Counted from the first letter of the stretch, positions 35,044 through 45,089 are shown. The stretch: DNA of 64,000 nt from JBDHTQ01 sp039808765 (GCA_039808765.1 JBDHTQ010000002.1:124001-188000), one strand, 5' to 3'. Made by a program: numbers and translations. The notes: a model not told the origin generated them from the letters alone.

Positions 35044-35733
35044 TTAGGGGGGGAGGGCAAGTGTTTGCCGCAGCGGGGACGAATTTTTTCGATAAAGGCG
35101 ATGTGCCATAAAGGAAACCCCTAAAATCGGTGCAAAAATGTTAATTATGGGAATTAAAAACATTGCCCCAATAACCATTCCTGTTAAGAAAATCGACAGT
35201 TTATTTTTTTTATAAACCGACTCGGCGTCGTGAAGAGTCATGTGCCGAATCGCAACGGCTATATAATATTCTTTGCCGAACAATAATCCGCTCAAAACAA
35301 GATAAACAACAAGGTTGAGAGCGGGAATAAAATAAAAAGGCAGTACAAGCACAGTATAAAAAAGCGAGCGCATCAATGTGTTGCACGCATAGGCAATCTG
35401 ATTGCTCAGGGGAGTGCTTCTTGCCAGTGGCAAAAAAGGGTAGTTGTCCCGCTCGATTTTCTCAAGTGCCGAGTCACTAAAAAGTGATACAAACGCACTG
35501 ATGAAAGCAGGCCAGCATAACCACCCAAGCATTAAAATAAGAATGCTACCGATGCCTTCAAAAATGGTATTAAGCCATGCGTTCGATGTTAGATCAATCA
35601 AGCTGATAGCGTGCCAGCTTCCGTAAGCCAGCGCTGCGAAAATCATAATCGTAAAGAAAACCCCACCTAATACCGCCCCCCATGCCGAAGGATAGCGAAG
35701 CACTTTAAAGGCGTGAAAAATATCATCCAGCAT
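35044..35733 (-). CDS. EI24 family (CysZ-like) membrane protein
   Basis: A 229-residue polytopic membrane protein with about four to five hydrophobic segments (about 18-45, 55-85, 120-150, 175-205). It shows family features such as NTLMRSLFYTVLVLPFYFIPA and FGKEYYIAVAIRHM. EI24/CysZ proteins include sulfate transporters, but the sequence does not settle a substrate. Confidence 0.8.
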   Translation of the reverse strand: MLDDIFHAFKVLRYPSAWGAVLGGVFFTIMIFAALAYGSWHAISLIDLTSNAWLNTIFEGIGSILILMLGWLCWPAFISAFVSLFSDSALEKIERDNYPFLPLARSTPLSNQIAYACNTLMRSLFYTVLVLPFYFIPALNLVVYLVLSGLLFGKEYYIAVAIRHMTLHDAESVYKKNKLSIFLTGMVIGAMFLIPIINIFAPILGVSFMAHRLYRKNSSPLRQTLALPP

Positions 35734-35973
35734 CCCAACATTCTAAACATTTTTCGCAAAAATCCAAGCATGAGAAATGTAGTTTTTTGGGGTGGGCAAT
35801 CACGTTTTTATCCTGCGTTTACGCTTAAACTTGCTTATACATCGATTCTTTCGTGTGGTGTAGCGAAGGGAAATAATGAAAGAAAGCCGATACCGGCGTG
35901 GTCCGATCTTAAAACCAGTAATGACATAACAATCGGTGCTGATCACATGTTAGTTGGGGTAAATTTTGAGCAT
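35734..35973. other. Intergenic region
   Basis: No convincing gene. An open frame of 104 codons on the plus strand reads antisense through the L28 terminator, has weak initiation and is not reported as a gene. Confidence 0.4.
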
Positions 35974-36000
35974 GAAAAAAGCGCCCGAAAATCGAGCACT
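35974..36000 (-). terminator. Terminator after rpmB
   Basis: On the minus strand AGTGCTCG pairs with CGGGCGCT (two G-T wobbles) and is followed by six T. Confidence 0.75.
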
Positions 36001-36023
36001 TTTGCAGAATATGGGAAGGGTGA

Positions 36024-36317
36024 CTAAGCTGCTTTGTTGGCTGAAGCTTTTTCAATTTGACGCTTCAGCTTGCGTTCAGTCTCGCCCAAATTCTCTGGCT
36101 TCGCTTTCAAAAGGAAAGCATCCAAACCGCCATTATGCTCAATAGAGCGCAAGGCATGCATCGTGATGCGCAAACTAACCATGCGACCCAAGGTTTCGCT
36201 GGGGATGGCAGTGTTTTGCAGGTTTGGATTGAAACGGCGGCGAGTCTTGCGGTTGGAGTGGCTCACATTGTTGCCAAAAAGAACGCCTTTACCTGAAATT
36301 CCACAACGACGAGACAT
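36024..36317 (-). CDS. rpmB: 50S ribosomal protein L28
   Basis: A 97-residue protein starting MSRRCGISGKGVLFGNNVSHSNRKTRRRF; continued by SLRITMHALRSIEHNGGLDAFL. This is the full-length alphaproteobacterial form with a lysine-rich tail. It stands alone with its own terminator. Confidence 0.97.
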   Translation of the reverse strand: MSRRCGISGKGVLFGNNVSHSNRKTRRRFNPNLQNTAIPSETLGRMVSLRITMHALRSIEHNGGLDAFLLKAKPENLGETERKLKRQIEKASANKAA

Positions 36318-36530
36318 GACAAAACCCTTCTAAACAAAACAAAGCATTTATCCCCTAAAAAGGGAAAGTGGGTGGCTTATAGCGAATATAAAAGCCCAAG
36401 TCAACATTTGTGTTTCAAAAAAAGTTATGAAACGAGGCCTGACTTTGCAGAAACTTTTTTAAGGCAATGGCTTGATTTTGTTGTTGCCATTTTTGGCATA
36501 AACGATTAAAAAGCCCGCACGCATATCTAT

Positions 36531-36605
36531 TGGGGCGTAGCCAAGCGGTAAGGCAGCGGATTTTGATTCCGCCATTCGGAGGTTCGATCCCTCCCGCCCC
36601 AGCCA
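36531..36605 (+). tRNA. tRNA-Gln (anticodon TTG)
   Basis: A complete cloverleaf: acceptor TGGGGCG with CGCCCCA, anticodon stem GCGGA/TCCGC with loop TTTTGAT giving anticodon TTG, T-stem GGAGG/CCTCC around TTCGATC, discriminator G and encoded CCA (36603-36605). The genomic island begins directly after it. Confidence 0.97.
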
Positions 36606-36828
36606 GCGTCTAACTAATTGATATGGAACGATAAAATTACAGCGCGGTTGCGCGGGAACAAACCTATAAATGGTGGATTGTAGCGCAAGCGGACTTGGAG
36701 AAAGTGCGATTTACGCCCATTCCGCCTGCGTTTTCTCAAGTCAGGTCAGCGCAAGTCCGCTTGAGTATAGCGGACTCTTTTTGAGAAAATGGAAACGCTG
36801 ATTTTATTGGGGTTTATCGCTGCTCGTT
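36606..36828. repeat. Inverted repeats beside the recombinase, possible attachment region
   Basis: CAAGCGGACTT (36686-36696) is perfectly inverted as AAGTCCGCTTG (36753-36763), and AGCGGACT recurs at 36769-36776. Inside lies a second imperfect inversion, CTTGGAGAAA with TTTTCTCAAG. The array lies between tRNA-Gln and the 3' end of the serine recombinase gene, so it could include the recombinase attachment site or a terminator. Confidence 0.5.
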
Positions 36829-38385
36829 TCAGCGGATTTCGAATGTCTGATCGATCATGCGTGCTACATAGCGCACATCGACATTCTCTTCTTCAGCAAT
36901 CACATCAAGTTTGCGACCACGGAAATACTGGTCGCGCCAGGCGATGCCCTTCACCCAGTTCTGGATCTCGTGCGGCGCGCGGTTGAACGGATCATCTTTT
37001 GCCAGCTTCTCATCACCGGCAATGATGGTGATGGTTCCGCGATAGCGCCTCGTGATATAAAGCGGTACTGTGAACGTTGGCATTAGCTCTGCGGCAATAT
37101 CAGGCAGAGTGATCTGCAGCGCCTCTGCAAGATATTTTGCCAGCCGTGCGCTAGTGAAGGTAATGGCAGCAGAGTCAGCGCCAACTTCTACCCGCTCGCA
37201 GGCATGGCGGATGGCACTATCCACATCAATATTATCGCGCTGCGCATGAACCGATTCAGCCGCCTTACTATCTTTGATTGGGTCAAGGCCTAGCAGATGC
37301 GCGGTACTGTCATAAGTCGAGAGTTGCTGCCGCAGGGCGGTGCGCACAACATCCTCAATTTCCTCAGCGGGCAGTCGGCCCATCAAGTTGGCAGGATGCT
37401 CGCGGGCCTTCAGCAGATTCTGGCTGATATAGTAGCGATAGCGCCGTCCGCCCTTGTTGGTGTGGCTCGGGCTGTAGCGCACGCCGTTTACATCATAAAT
37501 GATGCTGGTTAGAAGCTGCTGCTGTGGCTGTTGTACGCGCCTCTCGACTGTATTGCTCTTCAGTTTTTCCTGAACAGCATCCCACAGCTTTCTATCGATG
37601 ATAGCCGGGTGCAATCCATCGTAGACCTTATCCCGGTGTTTAATTTTCCCGATATAGACCGGATTGCTCAGAATGCTGTAAAGCGCACCGGAGCTATAAG
37701 TGTTGTTGCCATAGGTTTTGCCGTTCGATGATGTCCACACTCTTGATTTTATGCTCTTACTACGCATCTCCAGAATTAATTTCGTAACCGAGCCAAGCTG
37801 CAGATACCATTCAAACAGATACCGGATAAAGGGTATTTCGTCTTCTTTCGGCAGCAGCTCCTTATTCACCCGGTGATAACCGACCGGATTGTTGCCACCC
37901 ATCCACATGCCCTTCTTCTTGCTGGCAGCAATCTTGTCGCGCACACGCTCGCCAATCACTTCCCGTTCGAACTGGGCAAATGAGAGAAGCACATTCAGAG
38001 TAAGACGTCCCATGGATGTGGTAGTATTGAACGACTGTGTGATGCTGACGAAGGTAACTCCATACTGGTCAAACACCTCAACTAGCTTCGAGAAGTCCAT
38101 CAGTGAGCGTGTCAGCCTGTCAATTTTGTACACGACCACGATATTGACCTTGCCCGCTTTGATGTCGGCAATCAGCTGCTGCAGTGCTGGGCGATTCAGG
38201 TTGCCACCGGAGTAGCCGCCGTCATCATAGTTATCAGGTAGCGCTACCCAGCCTTCAGCTTTCTGGCTAGTTATAAAAGCCAGGCAACCTTCGCGCTGGG
38301 CGTCCAGTGTGTTGAACTCCTGCTCCAGTCCTTCCTCAGTGGATTTTCGGGTATAGACAGCGCAGTATTTGATGGGCGGCTTCAT
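36829..38385 (-). CDS. Large serine recombinase
   Basis: A 518-residue site-specific recombinase. The catalytic domain (about 1-150) has nucleophile Ser15 in VYTRKSTEE, then VVVYKIDRLTRSLMDF and LLSFAQFEREVIGERVRDKI. A Recombinase domain (about 165-265) and a C-terminal region with zinc-ribbon-like remnants follow. It is of the type that integrates or excises phages and islands. Its start overlaps the DUF2924 gene by four bases (ATGA). It is most likely the island's mobilising enzyme. Confidence 0.93.
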   Translation of the reverse strand: MKPPIKYCAVYTRKSTEEGLEQEFNTLDAQREGCLAFITSQKAEGWVALPDNYDDGGYSGGNLNRPALQQLIADIKAGKVNIVVVYKIDRLTRSLMDFSKLVEVFDQYGVTFVSITQSFNTTTSMGRLTLNVLLSFAQFEREVIGERVRDKIAASKKKGMWMGGNNPVGYHRVNKELLPKEDEIPFIRYLFEWYLQLGSVTKLILEMRSKSIKSRVWTSSNGKTYGNNTYSSGALYSILSNPVYIGKIKHRDKVYDGLHPAIIDRKLWDAVQEKLKSNTVERRVQQPQQQLLTSIIYDVNGVRYSPSHTNKGGRRYRYYISQNLLKAREHPANLMGRLPAEEIEDVVRTALRQQLSTYDSTAHLLGLDPIKDSKAAESVHAQRDNIDVDSAIRHACERVEVGADSAAITFTSARLAKYLAEALQITLPDIAAELMPTFTVPLYITRRYRGTITIIAGDEKLAKDDPFNRAPHEIQNWVKGIAWRDQYFRGRKLDVIAEEENVDVRYVARMIDQTFEIR

Positions 38386-38843
38386 GCGACATCTCCCGAG
38401 CGATCTGGCGCGGGCTTTTTTACACCAAAGAAGGTCCAGCCGTTCCAGCGTGTACCGGCTATCTCGCTGGCGATGGCGGATAGGCTTTTGTAGGTTTTGT
38501 CGTTATACTCAAAGAGTCCGCCTTGAACCGTTACCACATGGCGCACACCGCCATACTCCCTGATGAACCGTGTGCCAGATTTGATGCTGAACTGCCGCTT
38601 GCTACCTTCCGCGCGGCTGCGCTTATAAGCCCTGACCAGCTGGTCGAGCTTGGTCTGCTGGTCATAGCTCAGCCCTATGCCGCGGGCTTCGCGGATTTTG
38701 AATTGCAGGCTACGGACCAGCATCTTGCGACTGATATGCGGATGTGGCCTGATTTTCCATGCCCGCGCCCAGTATTCGCGCAGCTCGGCCAACTCCAGTC
38801 CCTCAACTTCTAGCTCATTTAATTGCTCAAAACTCTGCTCCAT
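38382..38843 (-). CDS. DUF2924 family protein
   Basis: A 153-residue protein with the DUF2924 pattern LNELEVEGLELAELREYWAR at the start, then GTRFIREYGGVRHVVTV, FEYNDKTYKSLSAIASEITG-type spacing and WNGWTFFGVKKP near the end. DUF2924 genes are often adjacent to serine recombinases in prophages and islands; here the two overlap by four bases. Function unknown; it may bind DNA or assist recombination. Confidence 0.85.
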   Translation of the reverse strand: MEQSFEQLNELEVEGLELAELREYWARAWKIRPHPHISRKMLVRSLQFKIREARGIGLSYDQQTKLDQLVRAYKRSRAEGSKRQFSIKSGTRFIREYGGVRHVVTVQGGLFEYNDKTYKSLSAIASEIAGTRWNGWTFFGVKKPAPDRSGDVA

Positions 38844-38898
38844 GTGCGTGCTCCTTTATGAACACACACGCTCTTCTGCAGCCTGAAGTCGAGCGTAA

Positions 38899-40230
38899 TT
38901 ATCGAGTAAAGGTCAGCTTTACTGTAAAGCCGCCGGATTCCGGGCGGACAAAAGCCAATTTTGCTCCGTGGGATTTGACGATGTTGCTGACTATGCTTAG
39001 GCCGAGTCCACTACCGTGAGCCCGCCGCGCGGAGTCCAGCTGTACGAACGGGGTCAGCACGCTTTCCCACTGATCGGGAGGAATCCCTGGGCCATTATCG
39101 GTTACACACAATTCTATATGTTGGGCACTCTGTGTCAGCTCAATACGGGCGCTGTTACCATATTTGAGAGCGTTATCGATGATATTGCATACCGCTCGCT
39201 TCAGTTCCTGAGCATTGCCTTGTAGCACGACAGACTTTGTCCCGCTGTAGGTTATAACTTTGCCAGCCTCCCGATACTCAAGGCATGTTTGCTCCAGCAT
39301 ATCACTAAGATTTAGCTTTTCACTGCGATCAATATTTTGTTCGCTGCGCAAATAAGCGAGTGCCGAGTCTAGCATCTGCTCCATCTCTATAATGTCCTGC
39401 TCATTTTTAGCGCGCAGGGTGGTATCCGGGATGAATTCGTTTCTCAGCCGCATCCGGGTGAGTGGTGTGCGAAGATCGTGAGAGATAGCCGCCAGCATGA
39501 GCGTGCGATTCTTTATCAGCTCACGGATACGGCTTTGCATGCTGTTAAAAGCCGCTGCAGCTTCGCGCACCTCGCGCGGACCAGCCACGGGAAGTGGCGG
39601 GGCTTCTAGGTTCTGCGCGAGTGAGCTGGAGGCCTCGGCCAGTTTCTGTAGTGGACGACTAAACAGCCGAACCACCCAGAATGATACCAGAATAATACCG
39701 AGCGCCATGATGGAGGTAGAAAAAACTGTACCGTGACTAGCACTGGCCGGGTGAGCAAAGCGGGTAATGGCGTAATTAACCCAGCTGCCGTCAGTAATCT
39801 GTAGCGAAACGTAGATAAGATGGGGGTCGCTGACAGCATGATGTGTCTGCTGGGCTTCGGCGGCACGACCGAGGCGAATTTCTGTTTCTTTAAGCGCGCC
39901 CGGTAGCGCGGTGAGCAGCTTGCCATAAAAGTCAGCTAAAGCTGGGTCGTTCATTTGGCTGGTATTGATAAGGCTAGTCTCGCTCCAATGAATATCCAGT
40001 GCGGCGGTTGAGAGGCCATGCGCTGTCTCTTCCCGAAGATCAGAAGGTTGCTCGGCAATCGCCTGTTTGATGGAAACAAGCCGCTCAGCCAGTTGGTTGT
40101 CGCGGGCATCATCGGCCACCAGCGTCAGCGCGGTCTGATAGAGGTGGAGGCTGGCTACATGAAAAAGCCCAAGGCTAAGGAGCAAAATCAGGCTGATACG
40201 AATGGCGAGACTGTCCAGAAGTCTTTTCAT
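38899..40230 (-). CDS. Sensor histidine kinase of the island two-component system
   Basis: A 443-residue EnvZ/CpxA-like kinase with two membrane helices (about 10-32 and 165-187), a periplasmic sensor region, a HAMP domain (about 188-240), a HisKA domain with the His in LAAISHDLRTPLTRM, and an ATPase domain with NIIDNALKYG, DNGPGIPPDQ and GSGLGLSI. It overlaps the regulator gene by four bases. Its divergent position next to the efflux operon suggests it senses the exported metal. Confidence 0.92.
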   Translation of the reverse strand: MKRLLDSLAIRISLILLLSLGLFHVASLHLYQTALTLVADDARDNQLAERLVSIKQAIAEQPSDLREETAHGLSTAALDIHWSETSLINTSQMNDPALADFYGKLLTALPGALKETEIRLGRAAEAQQTHHAVSDPHLIYVSLQITDGSWVNYAITRFAHPASASHGTVFSTSIMALGIILVSFWVVRLFSRPLQKLAEASSSLAQNLEAPPLPVAGPREVREAAAAFNSMQSRIRELIKNRTLMLAAISHDLRTPLTRMRLRNEFIPDTTLRAKNEQDIIEMEQMLDSALAYLRSEQNIDRSEKLNLSDMLEQTCLEYREAGKVITYSGTKSVVLQGNAQELKRAVCNIIDNALKYGNSARIELTQSAQHIELCVTDNGPGIPPDQWESVLTPFVQLDSARRAHGSGLGLSIVSNIVKSHGAKLAFVRPESGGFTVKLTFTR

Positions 40231-40943
40231 GATAGCTTCTTTAGCGGTTCGGTCATCATATAGCCTTCGCCACGAATGGTCTTGATGTGGGAATTATCGC
40301 CCATCTTACGGCGCAGACGACTGAGCTGGATGTCCACACTGCGGTCAAACAGCCCGGGTTTGCGTTGCAAAGCTTGCTCAAACAGCCTATCGCGTGAGAC
40401 GGTTTGCTGTGCCTGCTCCAGCAGAGTCAGCAATATGCGGTGCTCAGTGCCGCTAAGCTCTATCGATGGGCGATCTGCACTTTCGAGAATGTATCGCCCT
40501 GTATCGTAACGCCACTGGCCGAATACATAAATACTAGTAGAAACTGGAGAAGGGTTAATCCGGCGCAGTAATGCGTTCATTCGTGCTACAAGTTCACGTG
40601 GGCTGAAAGGCTTGGTGATGTAGTCGTCGGCTCCCAACTCAAGTCCAACCACGCGATCATCTTCCTCTCCGCGAGCCGTCAGCATGATAATCGGGGTTTG
40701 GCTGTGCTGTCTTATTTCCGAACAGAGTTTAAAGCCAGTTGTATCAGGCAGCATGACATCAAGCAGGATCAGCGCTGGAGTGAATGCCTGCAGATGTCTT
40801 CCAAGTTCGTCGCCACTGGCGGCTTGTCGTGTGTCAAATCCTTGTGCAGCCAGATAGTCAGACAACAGCGTACGGATTTCCTGATCGTCATCAACAATCA
40901 GAACAAGGGGCTTGGCTGAGGGCGCGGGAGCAGCGGCTGTCAT
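40227..40943 (-). CDS. OmpR-family response regulator of the island
   Basis: A 238-residue regulator. The receiver (about 10-125) has VLIVDDDQEI, the acceptor Asp in LILLDVMLPDTTG, and YITKPFSPRELVARM. The winged helix (about 140-232) ends IKTIRGEGYMM. It pairs with the kinase and is divergently transcribed from the efflux genes, the usual arrangement of CusRS/CzcRS-type systems. Confidence 0.92.
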   Translation of the reverse strand: MTAAAPAPSAKPLVLIVDDDQEIRTLLSDYLAAQGFDTRQAASGDELGRHLQAFTPALILLDVMLPDTTGFKLCSEIRQHSQTPIIMLTARGEEDDRVVGLELGADDYITKPFSPRELVARMNALLRRINPSPVSTSIYVFGQWRYDTGRYILESADRPSIELSGTEHRILLTLLEQAQQTVSRDRLFEQALQRKPGLFDRSVDIQLSRLRRKMGDNSHIKTIRGEGYMMTEPLKKLS

Positions 40944-41061
40944 TAGATGAAAATAGACGATTTTTGGCTATACAGAAGCATTTCCTGCAGATGATACACT
41001 TTTTTACACAATCGTCGCGGCATTAAGGCATTTCTCCGCGTATATTGGGGAAGAGGGTCTT

Positions 41062-41976
41062 ATGCAGATTATTCTGGCTTTTCTTCTCTTTTTACCGCTC
41101 TCTGCGCTTGCACATGAGGGACACGATCACGCTGCGCCACCGGGCGTAGAGGCGGCTACGCCTGCTGTGGTCATTTCACTGGCTGATGGGCGGGCCGAAA
41201 CGCTGGATATTAAAACAGTTCCTGCGCGGTTGGCTGAAGTGGCTCCGATGCTGCAGGCTTATGGCCGGGTGGCCGCATTGCCTGAGCGGCAAGCACTGGT
41301 GAGCACACGCTTTGCTGCCCGTGCGGTTGAGGTGCTGGCACAGGCGGGTCAGAGTATTAAGAAAGGCGATGTGCTTGCTCGCATTGAGCCGCTTGTGTTC
41401 GGCAGTGATATTGTTGAAATCAAGGCCCCAATTGATGGGATTATCACTGGTGCTGTACCAGTAGCAGGGCAAGCGCTCGCACCAGCTGATCGGCTGTTCG
41501 AAGTCATCGACCTCAGCGAGGTGCTGATTATCGGGCAGGTTTATGAGGATGCCGATTTTGCCCGTCTAAAAGTTGGCCAGATGGTGCATATAATTACGGT
41601 TTCGACTGCCACAGCGCCCATCGCAGGCAGGGTTGAGCGACTCGATCCTTCGCTGGACGAGAATAGTCGTGCACGGAACGTCTATGTCCGTGCAGAAAAT
41701 CCTGAAGGTCGGCTGCTGCGCAATATGCTGGTGACTGTATCAATTGCTTCTGGCGACGCACTCCCTGCTATTCTGGTGCCCAATACCTCTGTCCTTGGCC
41801 GTGATGGAGAGCCGTTTGTTTTTGTGAAGGTGGGCGACACGGCCGAGCGTCGTACCGTAAAGCTCGGGGTCCGCCTTGGCGATGAGCAAGAAATCATCAG
41901 TGGTGTACTGCCAGATGAAGAGGTGATTATGCAAGGGCACTATCAGCTGCAATTTGCCCCAGCTTTGGGCAAGTAG
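41062..41976 (+). CDS. RND efflux periplasmic adaptor subunit (CzcB/CusB-like)
   Basis: A 304-residue membrane-fusion protein with a signal peptide (cleavage near ALA-HE) and a His-rich start HEGHDHAAPPG that may bind metal. The lipoyl/hairpin domain (AGQSIKKGDVLARIEPL, KAPIDGIITGAVPVAGQALA) and the beta-barrel domain (GQVYEDADFARLKVGQMV) follow. It is short for the family and the hairpin is compact. GAGGG precedes the ATG. It delivers metal from the periplasm to the RND pump five bases downstream. Confidence 0.9.
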   Translation: MQIILAFLLFLPLSALAHEGHDHAAPPGVEAATPAVVISLADGRAETLDIKTVPARLAEVAPMLQAYGRVAALPERQALVSTRFAARAVEVLAQAGQSIKKGDVLARIEPLVFGSDIVEIKAPIDGIITGAVPVAGQALAPADRLFEVIDLSEVLIIGQVYEDADFARLKVGQMVHIITVSTATAPIAGRVERLDPSLDENSRARNVYVRAENPEGRLLRNMLVTVSIASGDALPAILVPNTSVLGRDGEPFVFVKVGDTAERRTVKLGVRLGDEQEIISGVLPDEEVIMQGHYQLQFAPALGK

Positions 41977-41981
41977 CTGCC

Positions 41982-44900
41982 ATGTTTGATCGGATCATCT
42001 CTTTTTCCATACAAAACCGATTGCTGGTGGTGGCGCTCGCTGCGCTCGTCATGGCGTATGGCGGCTATCTACTCACCCGGTTACCGGTTGATGTCTTTCC
42101 GGACCTGAACCGGCCGACTGTGACCATTTTTACCGAAGCGCCGGGGCTGGCGCCTGAGGAAGTGGAAACTCTGATATCGTTTCCGATAGAAACCAGCATG
42201 AATGGCGCTGCGGGCGTGGCCCGTGTACGATCTGCATCGGGCATTGGCCTTTCTATTGTCTGGGTTGAGTTCGGGTGGGAAACCGAGGTCATGACAGCGC
42301 GCCAGATTGTCAGTGAGCGCCTGCAGCAGTTAGCAGGTGTTTTACCTGAGAGCGCGCAGCCGGTTATGGGGCCAATTGCCTCAATCATGGGTGAGATCAT
42401 GCTAGTTGGCCTCAGCGGCCCAACGGAAGAGAGGGACCTGCTGGAGCTGCGTAATCATGCCGACTGGGCCATGCGCCCGCGTCTGCTAGCCATACCCGGT
42501 GTGGCGCAGGTCACAGTCATTGGCGGTAACCAGAAACAGTATCAGGTGCTTGTGGATCCGCGCCAGCTTCAAGCACATGACCAAAGTCTGCACGATGTGC
42601 GCACGGCGCTGCAACAAAGTAATGTAAACTCTACAGGCGGATTTTTGCATGAAGGGCCACAGGAGCGGCTGGTGCGCAATCTGGCCCGTTTGACCAGCCC
42701 GCAGGATTTAGAGCAAACTCCGCTAGCTGCTGATGCACGTCATTCCGTACCGTTGCTGGTCGGTGATGTTGCAGATGTAGGAATTGGTGGCCCGCTCAGC
42801 AAGCGTGGCGATGCCAGCGTCAACGCCCAGCCGGGCATTATCCTCTCGGTCCAGAAGCAGCCGGGAGTTGATACGATTAATTTAACCCGACGCATTGAGG
42901 TCGAGCTGCAGCAGTTAGCTAAGGGCTTGCCGCAGGGCGCTATAATGCACGATGACCTGTTCCGTCAGGGGACTTTTATCGAGCGCGCATTAACAAATGT
43001 TGAGGTAGCGTTGGGTGACGGGGCGATTTTTGTGGCCATCGTCTTGTTTTTGTTTCTGCTCAATTTCCGCACCACGTTTATTACGCTGACAGCCATTCCA
43101 CTTTCGTTCGTCATTACGTTTATCGTGTTCCACTTTATGGGGCTGTCCATCAATACCATGACGCTAGGCGGCTTAGCTATTGCGATTGGCGAGCTGGTGG
43201 ATGATGCGATTGTTGATATCGAGAACATCTTCCGCCGCTTGCGTGAAAATCGCTTGCGTGTGCAACCCTTGCCAGCATTTGAGGTTATCCGCTCTGCTGC
43301 CAGCGAGGTGCGTAATTCAATTGTTTTTGCTACCATCATCGTTGTGCTGGTTTTTATCCCGCTATTTGCTCTGCAAGGGATTGAGGGTCGCATTTTCATG
43401 CCGCTTGGTATTGCTTATGTGACATCAATTGCTGCTTCACTGCTCGTCTCGCTGAGTGTGACGCCTGCATTGGCCGCCTATATGCTCCCACATCTGCGTA
43501 GTTTCGGTGGCGAGCAGGATAGTTGGCTGGTGGCCAGAGTTAAAAAATTGCAGCGCTATACATTGGATTGGGCTTTTGCACATGCCCGTGTTGTATTTGT
43601 TAGCATTAGCCTTCTGCTGATGACTGCACTGGCTAGTTTTCCGTTTCTTGGGCGAGAATTTCTACCCGAGTTTAATGAGGGCTCCGTCACCATTAATCTA
43701 CTGACCCCTCCTGGCACCAGTCTTGAGGAATCTGGGCGGATTGGCAGCATTGCCGAACGACTGATTCTGGAAATCCCCGAAGCAAGTAAAACTGGCCGCC
43801 GTACGGGCCGCGCTGAGCTTGATGACCATGCCGAAGGTGTGCACTCGAGTGAAATTGAAGTTGAGCTGAGAGATAGTGAGCGGTCCCGCACTGACGTGCT
43901 GCAAGATATCCGGACAAAGCTTGAAGTTATTCCGGGTGTTGCCATTAATATCGGCCAGCCTATCTCCCACCGGATTGACCATATGATGTCGGGGGTGCGT
44001 GCACAGTTGGCCGTGAAACTATTTGGCCCTGATCTGGACCTACTGCGCAGCAAGGCCGAGGAAATTCGTGCTGTCATGGCCAATGTGCCGGGTGCAGTCG
44101 ATATTTTTGTTGAGCGGCAGATTCTAGTGCCGCAGCTGCATGTGATGATCAATCGTGAAGCTGCCGCTAGCTACGGGTTAAGCGCGGGCGAGGTCGCCGA
44201 GTATGCGCAACTGGCCATGCAGGGCGAGACAGTAACGCAGGTCATCGACGGGCAGCAGAGTATCGCCGTTGTGTTGCGCCTAGCTGATGAGTTCAGGCAA
44301 AGCGCCGAAGCTATTGGACGCATCCCGGTTGATACGCCTGCGGGTCATTCTGTTCCGCTCTCGGTGCTGGCCCGGATTGAGGAAGCTAAAGGCCCAAATA
44401 TTATCAATCGCGAGAATGCGCAGCGCCGCATCGTTATTCAGGCCAATGTGGCGGAGCGCGACCTTGTGAGCACAGTAGAGCAGATCCAGCGTGAGGTTGC
44501 TGACCGCGTGCAACTGCCAGAAGGCATGTATATCAGCTATGGCGGGCAGTTTGAGAGTCAGGCTAGCGCATCGCGGCTCATTCTGGGCCTAAGCTTGCTG
44601 TCTCTGCTGGGTATGGTGCTTGTTCTCTATGTTCATTTTAAGAGCATCAATCTAGTTATGCAGGTCATGCTGTCTATCCCGCTGGCTTTCATCGGAGCGA
44701 TTGCTGCCATCTGGCTGAGTGGCGGTGTGTTCTCTATCGCCAGTCTGGTGGGGCTGGTTTCGCTCACTGGTATTGCTGCGCGCAATGGCATCATGATGGT
44801 CGCGCATTATTTGCACCTGATGAAGCATGAGGATGAGCAGTTTGACCTCAAGATGATTTATCGCGGCACAGCGGAGCGCATTGTGCCAGTACTCATGACC

Positions 44901-45089
44901 GCCCTTACTGCCGCATTGGCTTTATTACCATTGGTGCTAGCACCGGACCTGCCGGGACGCGAGATCCTCCACCCAGTTGCCGTCGTCATCTTTGGAGGGC
45001 TATTCAGCTCAACCCTGCTCGACCTTGTGCTGCGGCCGCTAGTTTTTTTCCACTTCGCCCCTCGTCCAACATCTAAAGGAGACCACTGA
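41982..45089 (+). CDS. Heavy-metal efflux RND transporter (CusA/CzcA-like)
   Basis: A 1035-residue pump with twelve expected membrane helices, starting LLVVALAALVMAYGGYLL and PVDVFPDLNRPTVTIFTEA. The fourth-helix signature is GGLAIAIGELVDDAIVDIEN, close to the AIGxxVDxAxxxIEN pattern of the monovalent (Cu/Ag) branch but with an extra Asp; the metal is therefore uncertain. No outer-membrane factor (CzcC/CusC) follows, so it must borrow a host one. The stop overlaps the next gene by four bases. Confidence 0.95.
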   Translation: MFDRIISFSIQNRLLVVALAALVMAYGGYLLTRLPVDVFPDLNRPTVTIFTEAPGLAPEEVETLISFPIETSMNGAAGVARVRSASGIGLSIVWVEFGWETEVMTARQIVSERLQQLAGVLPESAQPVMGPIASIMGEIMLVGLSGPTEERDLLELRNHADWAMRPRLLAIPGVAQVTVIGGNQKQYQVLVDPRQLQAHDQSLHDVRTALQQSNVNSTGGFLHEGPQERLVRNLARLTSPQDLEQTPLAADARHSVPLLVGDVADVGIGGPLSKRGDASVNAQPGIILSVQKQPGVDTINLTRRIEVELQQLAKGLPQGAIMHDDLFRQGTFIERALTNVEVALGDGAIFVAIVLFLFLLNFRTTFITLTAIPLSFVITFIVFHFMGLSINTMTLGGLAIAIGELVDDAIVDIENIFRRLRENRLRVQPLPAFEVIRSAASEVRNSIVFATIIVVLVFIPLFALQGIEGRIFMPLGIAYVTSIAASLLVSLSVTPALAAYMLPHLRSFGGEQDSWLVARVKKLQRYTLDWAFAHARVVFVSISLLLMTALASFPFLGREFLPEFNEGSVTINLLTPPGTSLEESGRIGSIAERLILEIPEASKTGRRTGRAELDDHAEGVHSSEIEVELRDSERSRTDVLQDIRTKLEVIPGVAINIGQPISHRIDHMMSGVRAQLAVKLFGPDLDLLRSKAEEIRAVMANVPGAVDIFVERQILVPQLHVMINREAAASYGLSAGEVAEYAQLAMQGETVTQVIDGQQSIAVVLRLADEFRQSAEAIGRIPVDTPAGHSVPLSVLARIEEAKGPNIINRENAQRRIVIQANVAERDLVSTVEQIQREVADRVQLPEGMYISYGGQFESQASASRLILGLSLLSLLGMVLVLYVHFKSINLVMQVMLSIPLAFIGAIAAIWLSGGVFSIASLVGLVSLTGIAARNGIMMVAHYLHLMKHEDEQFDLKMIYRGTAERIVPVLMTALTAALALLPLVLAPDLPGREILHPVAVVIFGGLFSSTLLDLVLRPLVFFHFAPRPTSKGDH

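Noticed and set aside
35713..36027. Open frame of 104 codons on the plus strand
   Set aside because: It crosses the terminator of rpmB, has weak initiation and no protein-like features; it is antisense to the L28 tail and EI24 start.
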